Notes: a model not told the origin generated them from the sequence alone. A stretch of 64,000 nucleotides of DNA from Sphingomonas bacterium (GCF_903642285.1 NZ_CAHJWJ010000008.1:1-64000), one strand, 5' to 3'; positions 36,265 to 46,726 are shown, numbered from the stretch's first letter. Program-made: numbers and translations.

Positions 36265-36337
36265 AAAGTAGAATGTTGACACCGGAGTCCTTTGGGGTAA
36301 TTAGATGTAGGAACAAGCGGTGTAGGAGAAGACGATC

Positions 36338-37324
36338 GTGCGCGATCAAAATGGCAAAGGGGTGGTCACGATTGCTCCACCCTCGCCGCGCAGAACGGCT
36401 TCTGGTGAGGAGCAGTTATCCAGGAAGGGCAAGGTAAAGCAGCATCTCTGGGACCTCGCGTCTAGGAACGGAAATGCTGCCGACCCGATCGGCATGATCC
36501 GTGCCTTCATGGCCGACTACAGTGAGACCGGCGTATCTCGGCCGTCTCTAAACTGCCAAGTTCGGCCATGGGCCCTAGGCTCGCTAGGTGGCGAATGGTT
36601 CATCCCCGCCGATGCTGATAATTCGAAGCGGATACTCTATGTTCACGGCGGCGCATGGATCGCCGGCTCGATCGACACGCATCGTCATCTCATCGATGCG
36701 ATTGCACAGGCGGCCGGGCGGCCGACACTTGCAATTGATTACCGCCTTGCACCGGAGGATTCATTCCCGGCTGGGCTCGAGGACTGCGCGGCAGCGTTGG
36801 CTTGGGTGATTGCGCACGACCCTTACGGTCGCGCTTCGAATGGTGAGGTCGCGCTCATCGGCGACTCCGCGGGCGGGAACCTCGCCGCGGCGGCCACCCT
36901 CGATGCCCTGGAACGGAACGCGCCGGTGCCATCGTCGGTCGTGCTGCTTTCGCCGGTACTTGATGCGCGGCCGTCCAGTAGTCCGGCGCTGGGAATCGAC
37001 GACCCGGTCGGGCGCGAGGGCGGGAGCAACAGCCTGCTGCCGCTGTACCGTCCTGATGGCGGCGGCGCAGATGATTTCCGAATATCCCCGATCACCGCAC
37101 CGGACGAACTGCTAGCTCGGTTCCCCCGAACCCTCATCCAGGCAAGCTCCGACGAATACCTTCGCGACGAAGCGGTCGCGTTTGCGCGAGCGCTCTGGGA
37201 TCAAGGCCGGCCAGTCGGGCTGCATATTATCGCCAACATGCCGCACGTCTTCCAGCTGTTCACCGACGAGCTTCCCGAGGCTCGGATGGCAATCCACGAA
37301 ATCGCGAGCTTTCTGGCCGACTGA
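36338..37324 (+). CDS. Alpha/beta hydrolase, hormone-sensitive-lipase type esterase
   Basis: A 328-residue carboxylesterase. The oxyanion motif HGGAW appears in RILYVHGGAWIAGSIDTHRH, the nucleophile elbow is ALIGDSAGGNLAAAA, and DEYLRDEAVAFARAL and MPHVFQLF supply the acid and His of the triad. The GTG start at 36338 has AGGAG upstream. No signal peptide, so it is cytosolic. As first gene of the catabolic run it may hydrolyse an ester after uptake; a 37-base gap separates it from the oxidoreductase. Confidence 0.88.
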   Translation: MRDQNGKGVVTIAPPSPRRTASGEEQLSRKGKVKQHLWDLASRNGNAADPIGMIRAFMADYSETGVSRPSLNCQVRPWALGSLGGEWFIPADADNSKRILYVHGGAWIAGSIDTHRHLIDAIAQAAGRPTLAIDYRLAPEDSFPAGLEDCAAALAWVIAHDPYGRASNGEVALIGDSAGGNLAAAATLDALERNAPVPSSVVLLSPVLDARPSSSPALGIDDPVGREGGSNSLLPLYRPDGGGADDFRISPITAPDELLARFPRTLIQASSDEYLRDEAVAFARALWDQGRPVGLHIIANMPHVFQLFTDELPEARMAIHEIASFLAD

Positions 37325-37361
37325 GCGAACTCCACCTTTCTGCTGTCAATCGAAAGACACC

Positions 37362-38672
37362 ATGGTCACCACCGCTCCCGTCCTGTTCGCTCCCCTGACC
37401 CTACCGAATGGTCAGGTAATCCCAAACCGCATCGCGAAAGCCGCGATGGAGGAGAGTCTGGCGGACCGCAACCAGTTGCCGGGCGAAGCCCTGCGCCGGC
37501 TTTATGCACGGTGGGCCGAGGGCGGTGCGGGGCTGATCATCTCTGGCAACGTCATGGTCGACCCGACCGCCTTGACCGGTCCTGGCGGCGTGGTTCTGGA
37601 CGAACATCAGCCGCTCGCCCCGTTCGTCGCCTGGGCGCAGGCAGCACATAGCGGGGTCGGCCAGGCTTGGCTTCAGATCAACCATCCGGGCCGCCAAGTG
37701 CCGTCTGATTTGGGTCAGCCGACCGTCGCGCCCTCCGCCGTAGCGCTGGAGATGGGGGGCTTTTCGAAGATGTTCGCGACCCCCCGCGCGCTCGGGCCGG
37801 AGGAGATCGAGACGATCATTGCACGCTTTACGACCACGGCCGCCCTTGCGGAAAAGGCAGGATTCGATGGAGTCGAGGTGCATGCAGCGCACGGGTACCT
37901 GCTTAGCCAATTTCTGTCACCGCTCACCAACTTCCGAACAGATCAGTGGGGCGGTTCGCTCGAGAACCGGGCGCGGCTTTTGCTCGAGGTGGTGCGCGCG
38001 ATCCGGGCGCGCGTGAAGCCATCCTTCTGCATCGGCGTAAAGCTGAACTCGGCGGATTTCCAGAAGGGTGGGTTCGAGCCTGCCGACGCGGCCGCCGTCG
38101 TCTCGTGGCTTGGCGATCTCGGGGTCGATCTCGTGGAGCTCTCCGGCGGCAGCTACGAACGCCCGGCGATGCAAGGATCGGAAAAGCCGGCCAGCACCAA
38201 ACGGCGGGAGGCTTATTTCATAGACTTCGCGCGCGAGATCGGCGCGGTTGCGCCGATGCCGATCATGGTCACGGGAGGAATTTCCGACCTGGAGACGGCC
38301 TGCCGGGCACTGGCGTCGGAGAACGGCCGCGCTGGCGTGGCGATGGTCGGCATCGCGACGGCGATGGCCTATGTCCCGGATCTGCCGTTGCACTGGCGGG
38401 AGGGGCGATCGTCTGCGGTCGCGCTGCCTGCGCTCGCATGGAAAAACCGTCTTCTGGCGAGCTTTGCCGGCATGGCGATGACTGGCGGCCAACTCGCGCG
38501 ATTGGCGAGCGGTCGCAAGCCGCGACGGCGGCCATCCGCCGTGCTCGCCCTGCTGTGCGGCACGATCAAATCCAAACCGCAAACCAGGCGATACCGCGCC
38601 TGGATCACCGCTCGCGGCGTGCCAGAGAGCCAATTTACGGACGCACAACAGGATCTTAGGAGTCCTCGATGA
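37362..38672 (+). CDS. NADH:flavin oxidoreductase (OYE-like)
   Basis: A 436-residue protein with the FMN-binding TIM barrel of Old Yellow Enzyme relatives: [20 protein letters not shown] at the start, INHPGRQVP, the catalytic-region [37 protein letters not shown], and [16 protein letters not shown] near the FMN phosphate. It lacks the C-terminal FAD/NADPH domains of 2,4-dienoyl-CoA reductase. It probably reduces a conjugated C=C in the pathway. ATG 37362 is the first start with family sequence. Its stop overlaps the next start (ATGA). Confidence 0.88.
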   Translation: MVTTAPVLFAPLTLPNGQVIPNRIAKAAMEESLADRNQLPGEALRRLYARWAEGGAGLIISGNVMVDPTALTGPGGVVLDEHQPLAPFVAWAQAAHSGVGQAWLQINHPGRQVPSDLGQPTVAPSAVALEMGGFSKMFATPRALGPEEIETIIARFTTTAALAEKAGFDGVEVHAAHGYLLSQFLSPLTNFRTDQWGGSLENRARLLLEVVRAIRARVKPSFCIGVKLNSADFQKGGFEPADAAAVVSWLGDLGVDLVELSGGSYERPAMQGSEKPASTKRREAYFIDFAREIGAVAPMPIMVTGGISDLETACRALASENGRAGVAMVGIATAMAYVPDLPLHWREGRSSAVALPALAWKNRLLASFAGMAMTGGQLARLASGRKPRRRPSAVLALLCGTIKSKPQTRRYRAWITARGVPESQFTDAQQDLRSPR

Positions 38673-39910
38673 CGCTCGCCCCCTCTTCGCACGCCGCCGA
38701 CCTTCACCAGCGCGTGCAGGCGTTTCTAAACGAACGCGTGTTCCCGAGCGATGCTCAACACAACGAACAACTCGCTGCGAATGCCGCAGCCGGGCGTCCT
38801 TATGCGACTTTGCCTATCGTCGACGAACTGAAGGCTGAGGCGCGGTCTCAGGGCCTTTGGAACCTATTCCTGCCGGGCGACCATGGCGCGGGGCTCAGCA
38901 ACTACGACTATGCGCCGATCGCCGAAACGCTTGGTCGGCTATATTGGGCCTCGGAGGTCTTCAACTGCTCGGCACCCGACACCGGCAACATGGAGGTGCT
39001 GGCGAACTACAGCTCTCTCGAGCAGCAGGCGGAATGGCTGGAGCCGCTGCTGAACGGTGAAATCCGGTCGGCGTTTGCCATGACCGAGCCCGGCGTGGCC
39101 TCATCCGATGCGACCAACATCGAGACCAGCATCCGCTCCGAAGGCGACGACTACGTCATCAACGGTCGTAAATGGTGGATCACGGGCGCGATGGCGGAGC
39201 GCTGCCGGGTCTTAATCGTAATGGGCAAGACTGACCCGGACGGAGCCGACCGTCACCGTCGCCAATCGATGGTTCTCGTGCCGATCGATACGCCGGGCGT
39301 CTCCCGGGTCCGTGATATGCAGTTCTTCGGGAATCTCGATCCGCCGGCCGGCCATCCCGAGATCCTGTTCGACAACGTGCGCGTGCCCAAGGCCAACATC
39401 ATCCTTGGCGAGGGCCGCGGGTTCGAGATCGCGCAAGGCCGGCTCGGGCCGGGGCGGATCCACCACTGCATGCGCGCGATCGGCATGGCGGAGGCGGCGC
39501 TCGAGCTGATGTGTCGCCGCTTGAACGATCGCGTTGCGTTCCACCGGACCTTGGCCGAGCAGGGCGTCTGGCGCGAGCGCGTCGCGGAAAGCCGCATGCT
39601 GATCGACCAGGCCCGGCTGATGGTCCTCCACGCCGCCCACCGCATGGACACTGTCGGCAACAAGGTAGCGGCAAAGGAGATCGCGATGATCAAAGTGATC
39701 GCGCCCAACAACTGCCTGCGCGTCATCGACTGGGCGATGCAGGCGTTCGGTGCCGCCGGATTCGGCCAGGATACGCCGTTGCCGGGCTACTTCGCCTACG
39801 CGCGCCACCTTCGCGTCGCCGACGGTCCAGACGAGGTGCACCGCAACGCGATCGCCAAGCTGGAACTCGCGCGCTGGGGGAGGACGGATGAAGCTGGCCA
39901 TGCCGTCTGA
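38669..39910 (+). CDS. Acyl-CoA dehydrogenase
   Basis: The 413-residue FAD enzyme introduces the alpha-beta double bond in an acyl-CoA. Motifs are [72 protein letters not shown] and [20 protein letters not shown], in family order. It most resembles the ACAD10/11-like group that often sits beside an APH-type kinase. Overlaps exist at both ends: ATGA with the oxidoreductase and 23 bases with the kinase gene. Confidence 0.92.
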   Translation: MTLAPSSHAADLHQRVQAFLNERVFPSDAQHNEQLAANAAAGRPYATLPIVDELKAEARSQGLWNLFLPGDHGAGLSNYDYAPIAETLGRLYWASEVFNCSAPDTGNMEVLANYSSLEQQAEWLEPLLNGEIRSAFAMTEPGVASSDATNIETSIRSEGDDYVINGRKWWITGAMAERCRVLIVMGKTDPDGADRHRRQSMVLVPIDTPGVSRVRDMQFFGNLDPPAGHPEILFDNVRVPKANIILGEGRGFEIAQGRLGPGRIHHCMRAIGMAEAALELMCRRLNDRVAFHRTLAEQGVWRERVAESRMLIDQARLMVLHAAHRMDTVGNKVAAKEIAMIKVIAPNNCLRVIDWAMQAFGAAGFGQDTPLPGYFAYARHLRVADGPDEVHRNAIAKLELARWGRTDEAGHAV

Positions 39911-40937
39911 CCTTGACGAGGACGCCGTGCGCCGCTGGATCGCACGAGCTGTTCCAGACGTTGGTGAGCCGGCCGTGTTCGCCAGGTTTGCAGGGGGTCA
40001 GTCCAACCCGACTTATCGTGTCGCCACGCCCGACGGCGACTATGTGCTGCGCCGCAAACCGTTCGGCGCCCTGCTTGCCTCCGCCCACGCGGTAGATCGC
40101 GAGTATCGGCTGCTGAGCGCTCTGTATCCCACAGGGTTCGCGGTGCCTCGCCCGGTCGCGCTGTGCACGGACGACGGCGTCATCGGCACCATGTTCTACC
40201 TGATGGAGATGGTCGACGGACGCGTGTTCTGGGACGGCGGCCTGCCGGACCTAGCGCCCGCCGAGCGTGGCATCGCCTATCGGTCGATGGTCGACACGCT
40301 GGCGGCGCTGCATGCGATCGACCCGGTCGCGGTCGGACTTGCCGATTTCGGCCGATCGGGCAATCCGTTCGCCCGCCAGATCGATCGCTGGACTAGGCAA
40401 TACCGCGCGTCCCAAACCGAGCATTCGCCCGAGATGGAGGCGCTGATCGCTTGGCTGCCTAGCTCCATTCCTGCTTCGACGCGGACGACCATCGTCCACG
40501 GCGATTACCGGCTCGACAATTTGGTGTACGCGAATAGTTCACCGACGGTCGCGGCGGTGCTCGATTGGGAGCTGGCGACGACCGGTGACCCGCTAGCGGA
40601 TTTTGCTTATCTGGCGCTCAACTGGGTGCTGCCGCATACGCCCGGGCGCTCGGGTCTGGGGGGGCTGGAGCTCGACGCGCTCGCAATTCCGACGCTGGAG
40701 CAGGTCACCGCGCAATACTGCGGGGCAGCAGGCCTCGCCTCCATACCGCCGCTGCAGTGGTACTTCGCGTTCAATCTCTTTCGGGGTGCCGGGATTCTAC
40801 AGGGGATCGCCAAACGCATGGCGGACGGCAACGCTGCGGGGGTGGACGCTGCGGCGGCGGTGGACACGCTGCCCGGACTCATCCGGGCCGCCTGGTCATT
40901 TGCGCGTCAGGCGGGCGCCCCAGACCTCCTCCACTAA
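39888..40937 (+). CDS. APH-family phosphotransferase (ACAD10/11- or LvaA-like)
   Basis: A 349-residue kinase-like protein. [20 protein letters not shown] is the Gly-rich region, [20 protein letters not shown] the ATP-binding Lys and helix, [14 protein letters not shown] the catalytic Brenner loop (H-G-D-x5-N) and [20 protein letters not shown] the metal-binding D-W-E. In mammalian ACAD10/11 and in bacterial levulinate catabolism such kinases phosphorylate the 4-hydroxyl of acyl-CoAs. That role is inferred from the adjoining dehydrogenase. ATG 39888 has GGAGGACGG directly upstream. Confidence 0.88.
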   Translation: MKLAMPSDLDEDAVRRWIARAVPDVGEPAVFARFAGGQSNPTYRVATPDGDYVLRRKPFGALLASAHAVDREYRLLSALYPTGFAVPRPVALCTDDGVIGTMFYLMEMVDGRVFWDGGLPDLAPAERGIAYRSMVDTLAALHAIDPVAVGLADFGRSGNPFARQIDRWTRQYRASQTEHSPEMEALIAWLPSSIPASTRTTIVHGDYRLDNLVYANSSPTVAAVLDWELATTGDPLADFAYLALNWVLPHTPGRSGLGGLELDALAIPTLEQVTAQYCGAAGLASIPPLQWYFAFNLFRGAGILQGIAKRMADGNAAGVDAAAAVDTLPGLIRAAWSFARQAGAPDLLH

Positions 40938-40947
40938 GGGATTAGCC

Positions 40948-41724
40948 ATGACGCAATTCGACATGTCCGGCAGGGTCGCTCTTATTACCGGCTCCTCGCG
41001 CGGCATCGGCAAGGCAATAGCCGAGGAAATGGCGGCCAACGGCGCCAAGGTTGTGATCTCTAGCCGCAAGCTCGACGCGTGTCGATCGGTCGCTGACGCA
41101 ATCAACGAGCGTCACGGCGAAGGGACCGCCATCGCCGTCGCGGCCTCGCTGTCCGACAAAGCGGCTCTCCAGGCACTGGTCGACGAGACCCGCCGGGCGT
41201 TCCGACATATCGACGCCCTGGTCTGCAACGCGGCTACCAATCCCTACTACGGGCCGATGTCCGGCATCTCCGACGAGCAGTTCGCTAAGGTGCTGACCAA
41301 CAACATCGTGGCGAACAACTGGTTGATCCAGATGGTCGCGCCGGAAATGGCCGAGCGGCGCGACGGTGCGATCATCGTCGTTTCGTCGATCGGCGGCCTT
41401 ATCGGGTCGAGCGTGATCGGCGCCTATAACATCTCAAAAGCTGCCGACCTCCAGCTGGTCCGCAACCTTGCCGTCGAGTTCGGTCAGTCCGGCGTCCGGG
41501 TCAACGCGATCGCGCCCGGCGTAATCCGGACTGACTTTGCCAAGGCGATCTGGAGCGACCCTGCCGCCGAGGACGCTATCAGGCAGGCGACGCCCCTGTG
41601 TCGCATCGGCGAGCCGGACGAGATCGCGGGTGCGGCGGTCTTCCTCGCGTCACAGGCCAGCAGGTACATGACCGGCCAAACGTTGGTCGTCGACGGAGGC
41701 GTGACGATTGGCGGCCGGGCGTGA
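40948..41724 (+). CDS. SDR-family oxidoreductase
   Basis: The 258-residue classical short-chain dehydrogenase has ALITGSSRGIGKAIAEEMAA (cofactor loop), VCNAATNPYYGP, the catalytic Ser in VVSSIGGLIGSSVIGAYNIS with Y-N-I-S-K for Tyr and Lys, and VRVNAIAPGVIRTDFAK. The basic SSRKLDA after the second strand suggests NADPH. It starts 10 bases after the kinase stop and ends in a TGATG junction with the ligase, so it lies in the same transcript. Confidence 0.92.
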   Translation: MTQFDMSGRVALITGSSRGIGKAIAEEMAANGAKVVISSRKLDACRSVADAINERHGEGTAIAVAASLSDKAALQALVDETRRAFRHIDALVCNAATNPYYGPMSGISDEQFAKVLTNNIVANNWLIQMVAPEMAERRDGAIIVVSSIGGLIGSSVIGAYNISKAADLQLVRNLAVEFGQSGVRVNAIAPGVIRTDFAKAIWSDPAAEDAIRQATPLCRIGEPDEIAGAAVFLASQASRYMTGQTLVVDGGVTIGGRA

Positions 41725-43427
41725 TGACCGCGCCTGATGCATCTCCCGCCTCGGACAGCAGGCTTGGCCAGGCCTGGGCGGAGCTGACCGCGCCGGGTGC
41801 CGCCTTCGAGGTCGGGACCATCTCGGTGCAGGGCCGCCCGACACGCTGTTTTATACATGCGCCTGCGACGCTGGGCGATGTCTGGGCGACGACGCGGGAT
41901 CTGGGCGAACGCGATTATCTCGTATTCGGCACAGAGCGCGTCACCTATCGCCAGGCACACGCGATCACCAACGCCGTCGGCGCGTGGCTGACGGCGCGGG
42001 GCGTGTCGTCTGGCGACCGGGTTGCGATCGCGATGCGCAACTATCCCGAATGGATGCTGATCTATTGGGCCTGCATGTCGATCGGTGCCGTCGTGGTCGG
42101 ACTGAACGCCTGGTGGGTGTCGGGCGAGCTCGCCGGAGCGCTCGACGACGCCGGCCCTAAGGCGATATTCTGCGATGCCGAGCGCCTTGCCCGCATCGCC
42201 GACTGGCGCACCGCGCATCGGGATTGCATCGTCGTCGTGCGCGCCGATGCGCCGCCCGACACGACCCCTTGGAGCCACGTCATCGCGACGAATGACATGC
42301 CGGTCCCGGTCGCTATCGATGGTGATGCGGACGCCTGCATTTTCTATACGTCGGGCACGACTGGCCAGTCGAAGGGCGCGCGGCTGTCGCACCGTGGCTG
42401 CACCAACAACCTGATGGGAATCGGCTTTGGCGTCGAGGTGCATCGGCTGGCGGCCGGCCGCGGGCTCCAGGCCAGTGCGGAGACGCTGCCGGTTGCACTG
42501 GTCACCACGCCGCTGTTTCACGTCACGGCCAACAACTGCCTCGCTCATCCCGTCACCGCGGCTGGCGGTACGCTGGTCCTCATGTACAAGTGGGATGCCG
42601 GCGAGGCGCTTCGCCTGATCGAGGCCGAACGGGTGACCACCATGAGCGGGGTGCCGATCATGGTGCGCGAGCTGATCGGGCATCCCGACGCTCGAGCCCG
42701 CGACCTGTCGAGCCTGGCGTCGCTGGCCGGTGGCGGCGCGCCGATTCCGCCCGACCTCGTCGCTAAGGTGGATGATTGGGACCGGGCTGTCGGGCTCGGC
42801 ACCGGCTTTGGGATGACCGAGGCGAGCGGCAGCATCACCTTGATCGCCGGCAATGTGTTCGCGGCGCGGCCCGAGAGCTGCGGGCGGCCGCTGCCGACCT
42901 TCGACGTCAAGATCATCAATGACGCAGGTCAGAAACTTGCGTCCGGACGGACCGGCGAACTGTGTGTCAGGGGTGCGGGGGTGATTGCCGGCTACCTCAA
43001 CAGACCCGTTGAGACTGCTGCGGCAATCGTCGATGGTTGGCTGCGCACCGGCGACATCGCGCGCCTCGACGAGCAGGGCTTCGTGTTCATTGTCGACCGC
43101 AAGAAGGACATGATCCTGCGGGGTGGCGAGAACGTCTATTGCGCCGAGGTGGAGGCGGCGCTTTTCCGTCATCCCGATGTTATCGAAGTCTGCGCCTTTT
43201 CAGTTCCCGACACACGGCTCGGGGAGGAAGTCGGCGTCGCTGTCGTGCTGCGGCCCGGATCGTTGACAACCGCCGACGCGCTGCGTGCGCATGCAGTCGA
43301 GTTCCTCGCTCGCTACAAGACGCCGCGGTATCTCTGGCGTATGGACGGACCGTTGCCGCGAAACGCCGGCGGCAAGCTGTTGCGGCCGGCGTTGCGAGCA
43401 TCCCTGCGCCTCGCGGACGCATCGTGA
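41724..43427 (+). CDS. Acyl-CoA ligase, AMP-forming
   Basis: A 567-residue adenylate-forming enzyme that activates a carboxylic acid with ATP and CoA. The P-loop motif ACIFYTSGTTGQSKGARLSH is followed by TTPLFHVTANNCLA, GFGMTEASGSITLIAGNVF and DGWLRTGDIARLDEQGFVFI. RKKDMILRGGENVYCAEVEA and PRNAGGKLLRPALR close the protein, with the C-terminal catalytic Lys. The acid substrate is unknown. Starts by TGATG overlap with the SDR gene; the GTG of the next gene overlaps its stop. Confidence 0.92.
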   Translation: MTAPDASPASDSRLGQAWAELTAPGAAFEVGTISVQGRPTRCFIHAPATLGDVWATTRDLGERDYLVFGTERVTYRQAHAITNAVGAWLTARGVSSGDRVAIAMRNYPEWMLIYWACMSIGAVVVGLNAWWVSGELAGALDDAGPKAIFCDAERLARIADWRTAHRDCIVVVRADAPPDTTPWSHVIATNDMPVPVAIDGDADACIFYTSGTTGQSKGARLSHRGCTNNLMGIGFGVEVHRLAAGRGLQASAETLPVALVTTPLFHVTANNCLAHPVTAAGGTLVLMYKWDAGEALRLIEAERVTTMSGVPIMVRELIGHPDARARDLSSLASLAGGGAPIPPDLVAKVDDWDRAVGLGTGFGMTEASGSITLIAGNVFAARPESCGRPLPTFDVKIINDAGQKLASGRTGELCVRGAGVIAGYLNRPVETAAAIVDGWLRTGDIARLDEQGFVFIVDRKKDMILRGGENVYCAEVEAALFRHPDVIEVCAFSVPDTRLGEEVGVAVVLRPGSLTTADALRAHAVEFLARYKTPRYLWRMDGPLPRNAGGKLLRPALRASLRLADAS

Positions 43428-44230
43428 GCACAGACACCTTTGTCCTCCTTCGGGGCGTGCCCAACTTCAGGGATGCGGGCGGATGTCCGACATCGGACGG
43501 TCGTCGGGTTCGTGCCGGACGGCTGTACCGCGCCAACGCGCTCTCCGGGGCCACACCAGAAGACGCTAGGGTACTGTCCGCACTCGGAATTGCACGGGTT
43601 TTCGATCTTCGTTCTTCGTCCGAGCGCGCGGCTGATCCGACCCTTTGGGCGCATTCCACTCTCGTTACGCGAGTTTTTGCACCCCGCAATCGCGAACGGC
43701 GGCTAGCCGAACGGGCGCTCGACTATTCGCCGGATGTTGCGGGTGCGCGGGCGCTGATGATCGACGCCTATACCGCTCTGCCGAGAGCGCTCGCGCCGGC
43801 GCTGGAGCTTATTTTTCATGAGATCGCCGAGGGCGCACTACCGTGCATCGTTCATTGCGCCATCGGCAAGGACCGTACCGGCGTCGCCATTGCCTTAATC
43901 CTGGCTGCACTTGGGGCGAAGCGTGAAGCGATCCGTGCTGACTACGAACTGACCAACCGGTTCTTTATCTCGCCGGTCAACATGGCGCGCGCGATGGCGA
44001 CGGGGCCCACGATCAGCGTACAGGAGCGGTTTCCGCCGGAGGCAACCTCCCTCATGCTCGCCGCCGACCCGGCGTACCTTGATGCCGCCTTCGCCGCCGT
44101 CGCCGAGGAGCACGGCGGCATTCGCGGATACGTGCGCGACATGCTGCGCGTGACCGACGCTACCCTCACGCGGATGAAGGAGCGCCTGCTCGAACCACTT
44201 CCTCTTTCCACCGAACCAAAGGAACCATGA
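43424..44230 (+). CDS. Tyrosine-phosphatase-like protein (MptpB type)
   Basis: The 268-residue product has GVPNFRDAGGCPTSDGRRVR near the start and the phosphatase loop CIVHCAIGKDRTGVAIALIL (C-x5-R with the extra K-D typical of MptpB-like lipid/phosphoprotein phosphatases). ELTNRFFISPVNMAR follows. It starts at GTG 43424, overlapping the ligase stop, and ends overlapping the hydratase start (ATGA). In a catabolic operon it may remove phosphate from a metabolite, possibly the product of the kinase four genes upstream, rather than act on proteins. This is inference. Confidence 0.85.
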   Translation: MSTDTFVLLRGVPNFRDAGGCPTSDGRRVRAGRLYRANALSGATPEDARVLSALGIARVFDLRSSSERAADPTLWAHSTLVTRVFAPRNRERRLAERALDYSPDVAGARALMIDAYTALPRALAPALELIFHEIAEGALPCIVHCAIGKDRTGVAIALILAALGAKREAIRADYELTNRFFISPVNMARAMATGPTISVQERFPPEATSLMLAADPAYLDAAFAAVAEEHGGIRGYVRDMLRVTDATLTRMKERLLEPLPLSTEPKEP

Positions 44231-45057
44231 TGCCCATCGAGCTGATCGAGACCGGAAGCCCTGAACTGCAGGCATCGCGCGAGGACGGCATTCTGACGCT
44301 TACGCTGAACCGCCCCGAGGCGCGTAATGCCATGACGGCGGCGATGATCGTGGCGCTAAGCCAGGCCCTGGCGGCCGCCGAAATCGACACTGAGGTCCGG
44401 TGCGTCATCCTAACCGGTGCCGGCGCCGGGTTCTGCGCGGGCGGAGACGTCAAAGGCATGGCCGAGCACGGCGACGGGTCCGGCGCGTCAAATACCGTCG
44501 ACGCGATCATCCATCGTCAGCGTTTGGCGCAGCATGCCACCGCAGGCCGCTTGTTCAAGATGCCCAAGCCGACGATCGCCGCGATAAACGGGGCAGCCGC
44601 GGGCGCTGGCTTGGCGCTGGCGATGGCGTGTGACATCCGGCTGATGTCGAGCGCGGCCGTGCTGACCACCGCTTTTGCCAAGATCGGCCTTTCGGGCGAT
44701 TTCGGCGGTGCCTATTTCCTGACGCGACTGGTTGGCACGGCAAAAGCGCGGGAGTTGCTCTTCCTCTCTGACCGGATCGATGCGGCCGAGGCTGTCGGAA
44801 TCGGTTTGGTCAACCGGGCCGTTGCACCCGAAGATCTCGCGACGGAAACCGCGCGCTGGGCCGTCCGGCTGGCTGCGGGTCCGAGCGTCGCGTTCCGCTA
44901 CATGAAGGAAAACCTCAATCGCGCGCTCGGCGGCGAGATCGATGATTGCCTTGATGTCGAAGTCACGCACCACATCCATTGTTTCGCGACCAGCGATCAC
45001 CGCGAAGCGGCGCGGGCCTTTGTCGAGCGGCGCGACCCGGTGTTCGTCGGCGCCTGA
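44227..45057 (+). CDS. Enoyl-CoA hydratase/isomerase family protein
   Basis: A 276-residue crotonase-fold protein: LTLTLNRPEARNAMTAAMIV, then CVILTGAGAGFCAGGDVKGM (oxyanion-hole Gly), KPTIAAINGAAAGAGLALAM and KIGLSGDFGGAYFLTRLVG where the Asp/Gly positions decide the reaction. Classical hydratases carry Glu at one catalytic site; here GDFGG is seen, so isomerase or other crotonase activity is possible. It probably acts after the dehydrogenase in side-chain shortening. Confidence 0.9.
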   Translation: MMPIELIETGSPELQASREDGILTLTLNRPEARNAMTAAMIVALSQALAAAEIDTEVRCVILTGAGAGFCAGGDVKGMAEHGDGSGASNTVDAIIHRQRLAQHATAGRLFKMPKPTIAAINGAAAGAGLALAMACDIRLMSSAAVLTTAFAKIGLSGDFGGAYFLTRLVGTAKARELLFLSDRIDAAEAVGIGLVNRAVAPEDLATETARWAVRLAAGPSVAFRYMKENLNRALGGEIDDCLDVEVTHHIHCFATSDHREAARAFVERRDPVFVGA

Positions 45058-45105
45058 GGCGACGCGCGCAGCTCGCATCAACGAACATAGATGATGGAGA
45101 ACTAA

Positions 45106-45984
45106 GTGAAGCTCGAAGGAAAGGTCGCGATCGTCACGGGCGCAGGCACAGGCCTTGGCCGGGCCCACGCCCTGTTGCTCGCGCGGAGCGGGGCGAAGGT
45201 AGTCGTCAACGACGTCGGCGAGGGTGCCGCCGCGGTCGCCGCCGAAATCGGCGCCGCAGGCGGGGACGCGATGGCGGTCAGGTGCTCGGTGACCGATGAG
45301 GCGGCCGTCGCGGCAATGGTGGAAGAGGCGCGTCGGCGGTTCGGCGCAGTCCACATTCTAGTCAACAACGCCGGCATCCTGCGGGACGTGACGTTCGCGA
45401 AAATGAGCCTCGACGACTTTCGCCTAGTGGTCGAGGTGCACCTCATGGGCTCGGTCGTCTGCACCCAGGCGGTCTGGGGCATCATGCGCGAGCAGAACCA
45501 CGGCCGCATCGTCATGACCACGTCCTCGACCGGCCTCTACGGCAACTTCGGCCAGTCGAACTACGGCGCGGCCAAGATGGCGCTGGTCGGCCTCATGCAA
45601 ACGCTCGCGCTTGAGGGCGCCAGGAACGGGATCAAGGTCAACTGCCTGGCGCCCACCGCAGCGACCGCGATGACCGAGAACCTCATCCCGCCGACCATGA
45701 AGGCGCTGCTTGTGCCCGAGCTCGTCAGCCCCGGCCTGCTAGCGCTCGTCTGCGACGAGGCGCCGACGCGCGCGATCCTCTGCGCGGGAGCCGGTCACTT
45801 CGAGCGCGCCTACGTCACGCTGACCGCTGGCGCGTACGCGGGTGACGACCCTGACGCCGGGGAGCGGGTGATCGCGGCCTGGGAAGCCATTGGCGACCCG
45901 GCGGGTCAGACTGTCCCCGAGAGCGGCGGCGCGCAGATCCAGCAGGAGTTGGCGAGCGCCGCCCGCGCCAGGAATATCGCTTGA
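45106..45984 (+). CDS. SDR-family oxidoreductase, peroxisomal MFE-2-like
   Basis: The 292-residue product starts KLEGKVAIVTGAGTGLGRAH, with NDVG after the second strand and VNNAGILRDVTFAKMSLDDF, which is close to the (3R)-hydroxyacyl-CoA dehydrogenase domain of multifunctional enzyme type 2. The catalytic part is TTSSTGLYGNFGQSNYGAAK (Ser, Tyr, Lys). It would oxidise the hydroxyacyl-CoA formed by the hydratase. The GTG start follows GGAGAACTAA. Confidence 0.9.
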   Translation: MKLEGKVAIVTGAGTGLGRAHALLLARSGAKVVVNDVGEGAAAVAAEIGAAGGDAMAVRCSVTDEAAVAAMVEEARRRFGAVHILVNNAGILRDVTFAKMSLDDFRLVVEVHLMGSVVCTQAVWGIMREQNHGRIVMTTSSTGLYGNFGQSNYGAAKMALVGLMQTLALEGARNGIKVNCLAPTAATAMTENLIPPTMKALLVPELVSPGLLALVCDEAPTRAILCAGAGHFERAYVTLTAGAYAGDDPDAGERVIAAWEAIGDPAGQTVPESGGAQIQQELASAARARNIA

Positions 45985-45999
45985 AGGGGGGCCCGGACC

Positions 46000-46677
46000 A
46001 TGCGTGAAGCCATGATCGTCTCGTCCGCCCGCACCCCGGATTGGGCGGGCCTACAAGGGCACCTTCAACGTCAACCCCGCTCCGACGCTGGCGGGGCATG
46101 CCGTGCGGCACGCAGTGGATCTCGCGCCGCTCTCGAGAGCGGCGAGGTGCTGGACGTGCTGATCGGCGCGTCACTGCAGCAAGGCATGCAGGCGCCCGAC
46201 ATCGGCCGTCTCGGCGCCCTGCGCGCCAGCCTCCTGACCAGCATCGCGGGCATGTCGTTCGACCGCCAGTGCGGCTCGGGCCTGATGACGATCGCCACCG
46301 CAGCCAAGCAGATCATAGTGGACGGCACGGCGATCACGGGCGGCGTCGATCCCGACGAGATGGGGATCGGCCCGGTCGCGCTCGTGCTACGGCCGCTCGA
46401 ATGGACTGGCAAGCGCGTCGAAGATGTCGGCCTGTGGGAGCTGAACAAGGTTTTCGCCCGTCAGGTGATCTACTGCTGCGACAAGCTCGGCGTCCCAGAA
46501 AAACAGCTGAACGTGGACGGCGGCGCGATCGCGATCGGCCATTCTGAGGCGCGTCCGGCGCGCGCATGACGGCGCACGCCCTCCGTCGAAGGCAGGCGTC
46601 GCGGCGCGAAGCACGTCGTCGTGACGATGTGCATCGGCGGCGGGATGGGCGCGGCCGCCCTGTTCGGGGTCCCCTGA
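46000..46677 (+). pseudogene. Thiolase (acetyl-CoA acetyltransferase family), decayed
   Basis: Pieces of one thiolase gene lie in three frames. REAMIVSSARTP is in frame 1, AYKGTFNVNPAPTLAGHAVR is shifted near 46045, and ESGEVLDVLIGAS and MSFDRQCGSGLMTIATAAKQ (nucleophile Cys) are back in frame 1 after a second shift near 46130. About 150 codons are then missing near 46320 before GLWELNKVFARQVIYC and NVDGGAIAIGH. After another shift near 46545 comes [20 protein letters not shown], the C-terminal active-site motif. Thiolytic cleavage for this pathway must come from another gene, or the pathway is no longer complete. Confidence 0.88.
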
Positions 46678-46726
46678 ACATTGCCTACTGTCGAGACTGG
46701 AACAGCGAATCATGCCGGAGAGTGGA

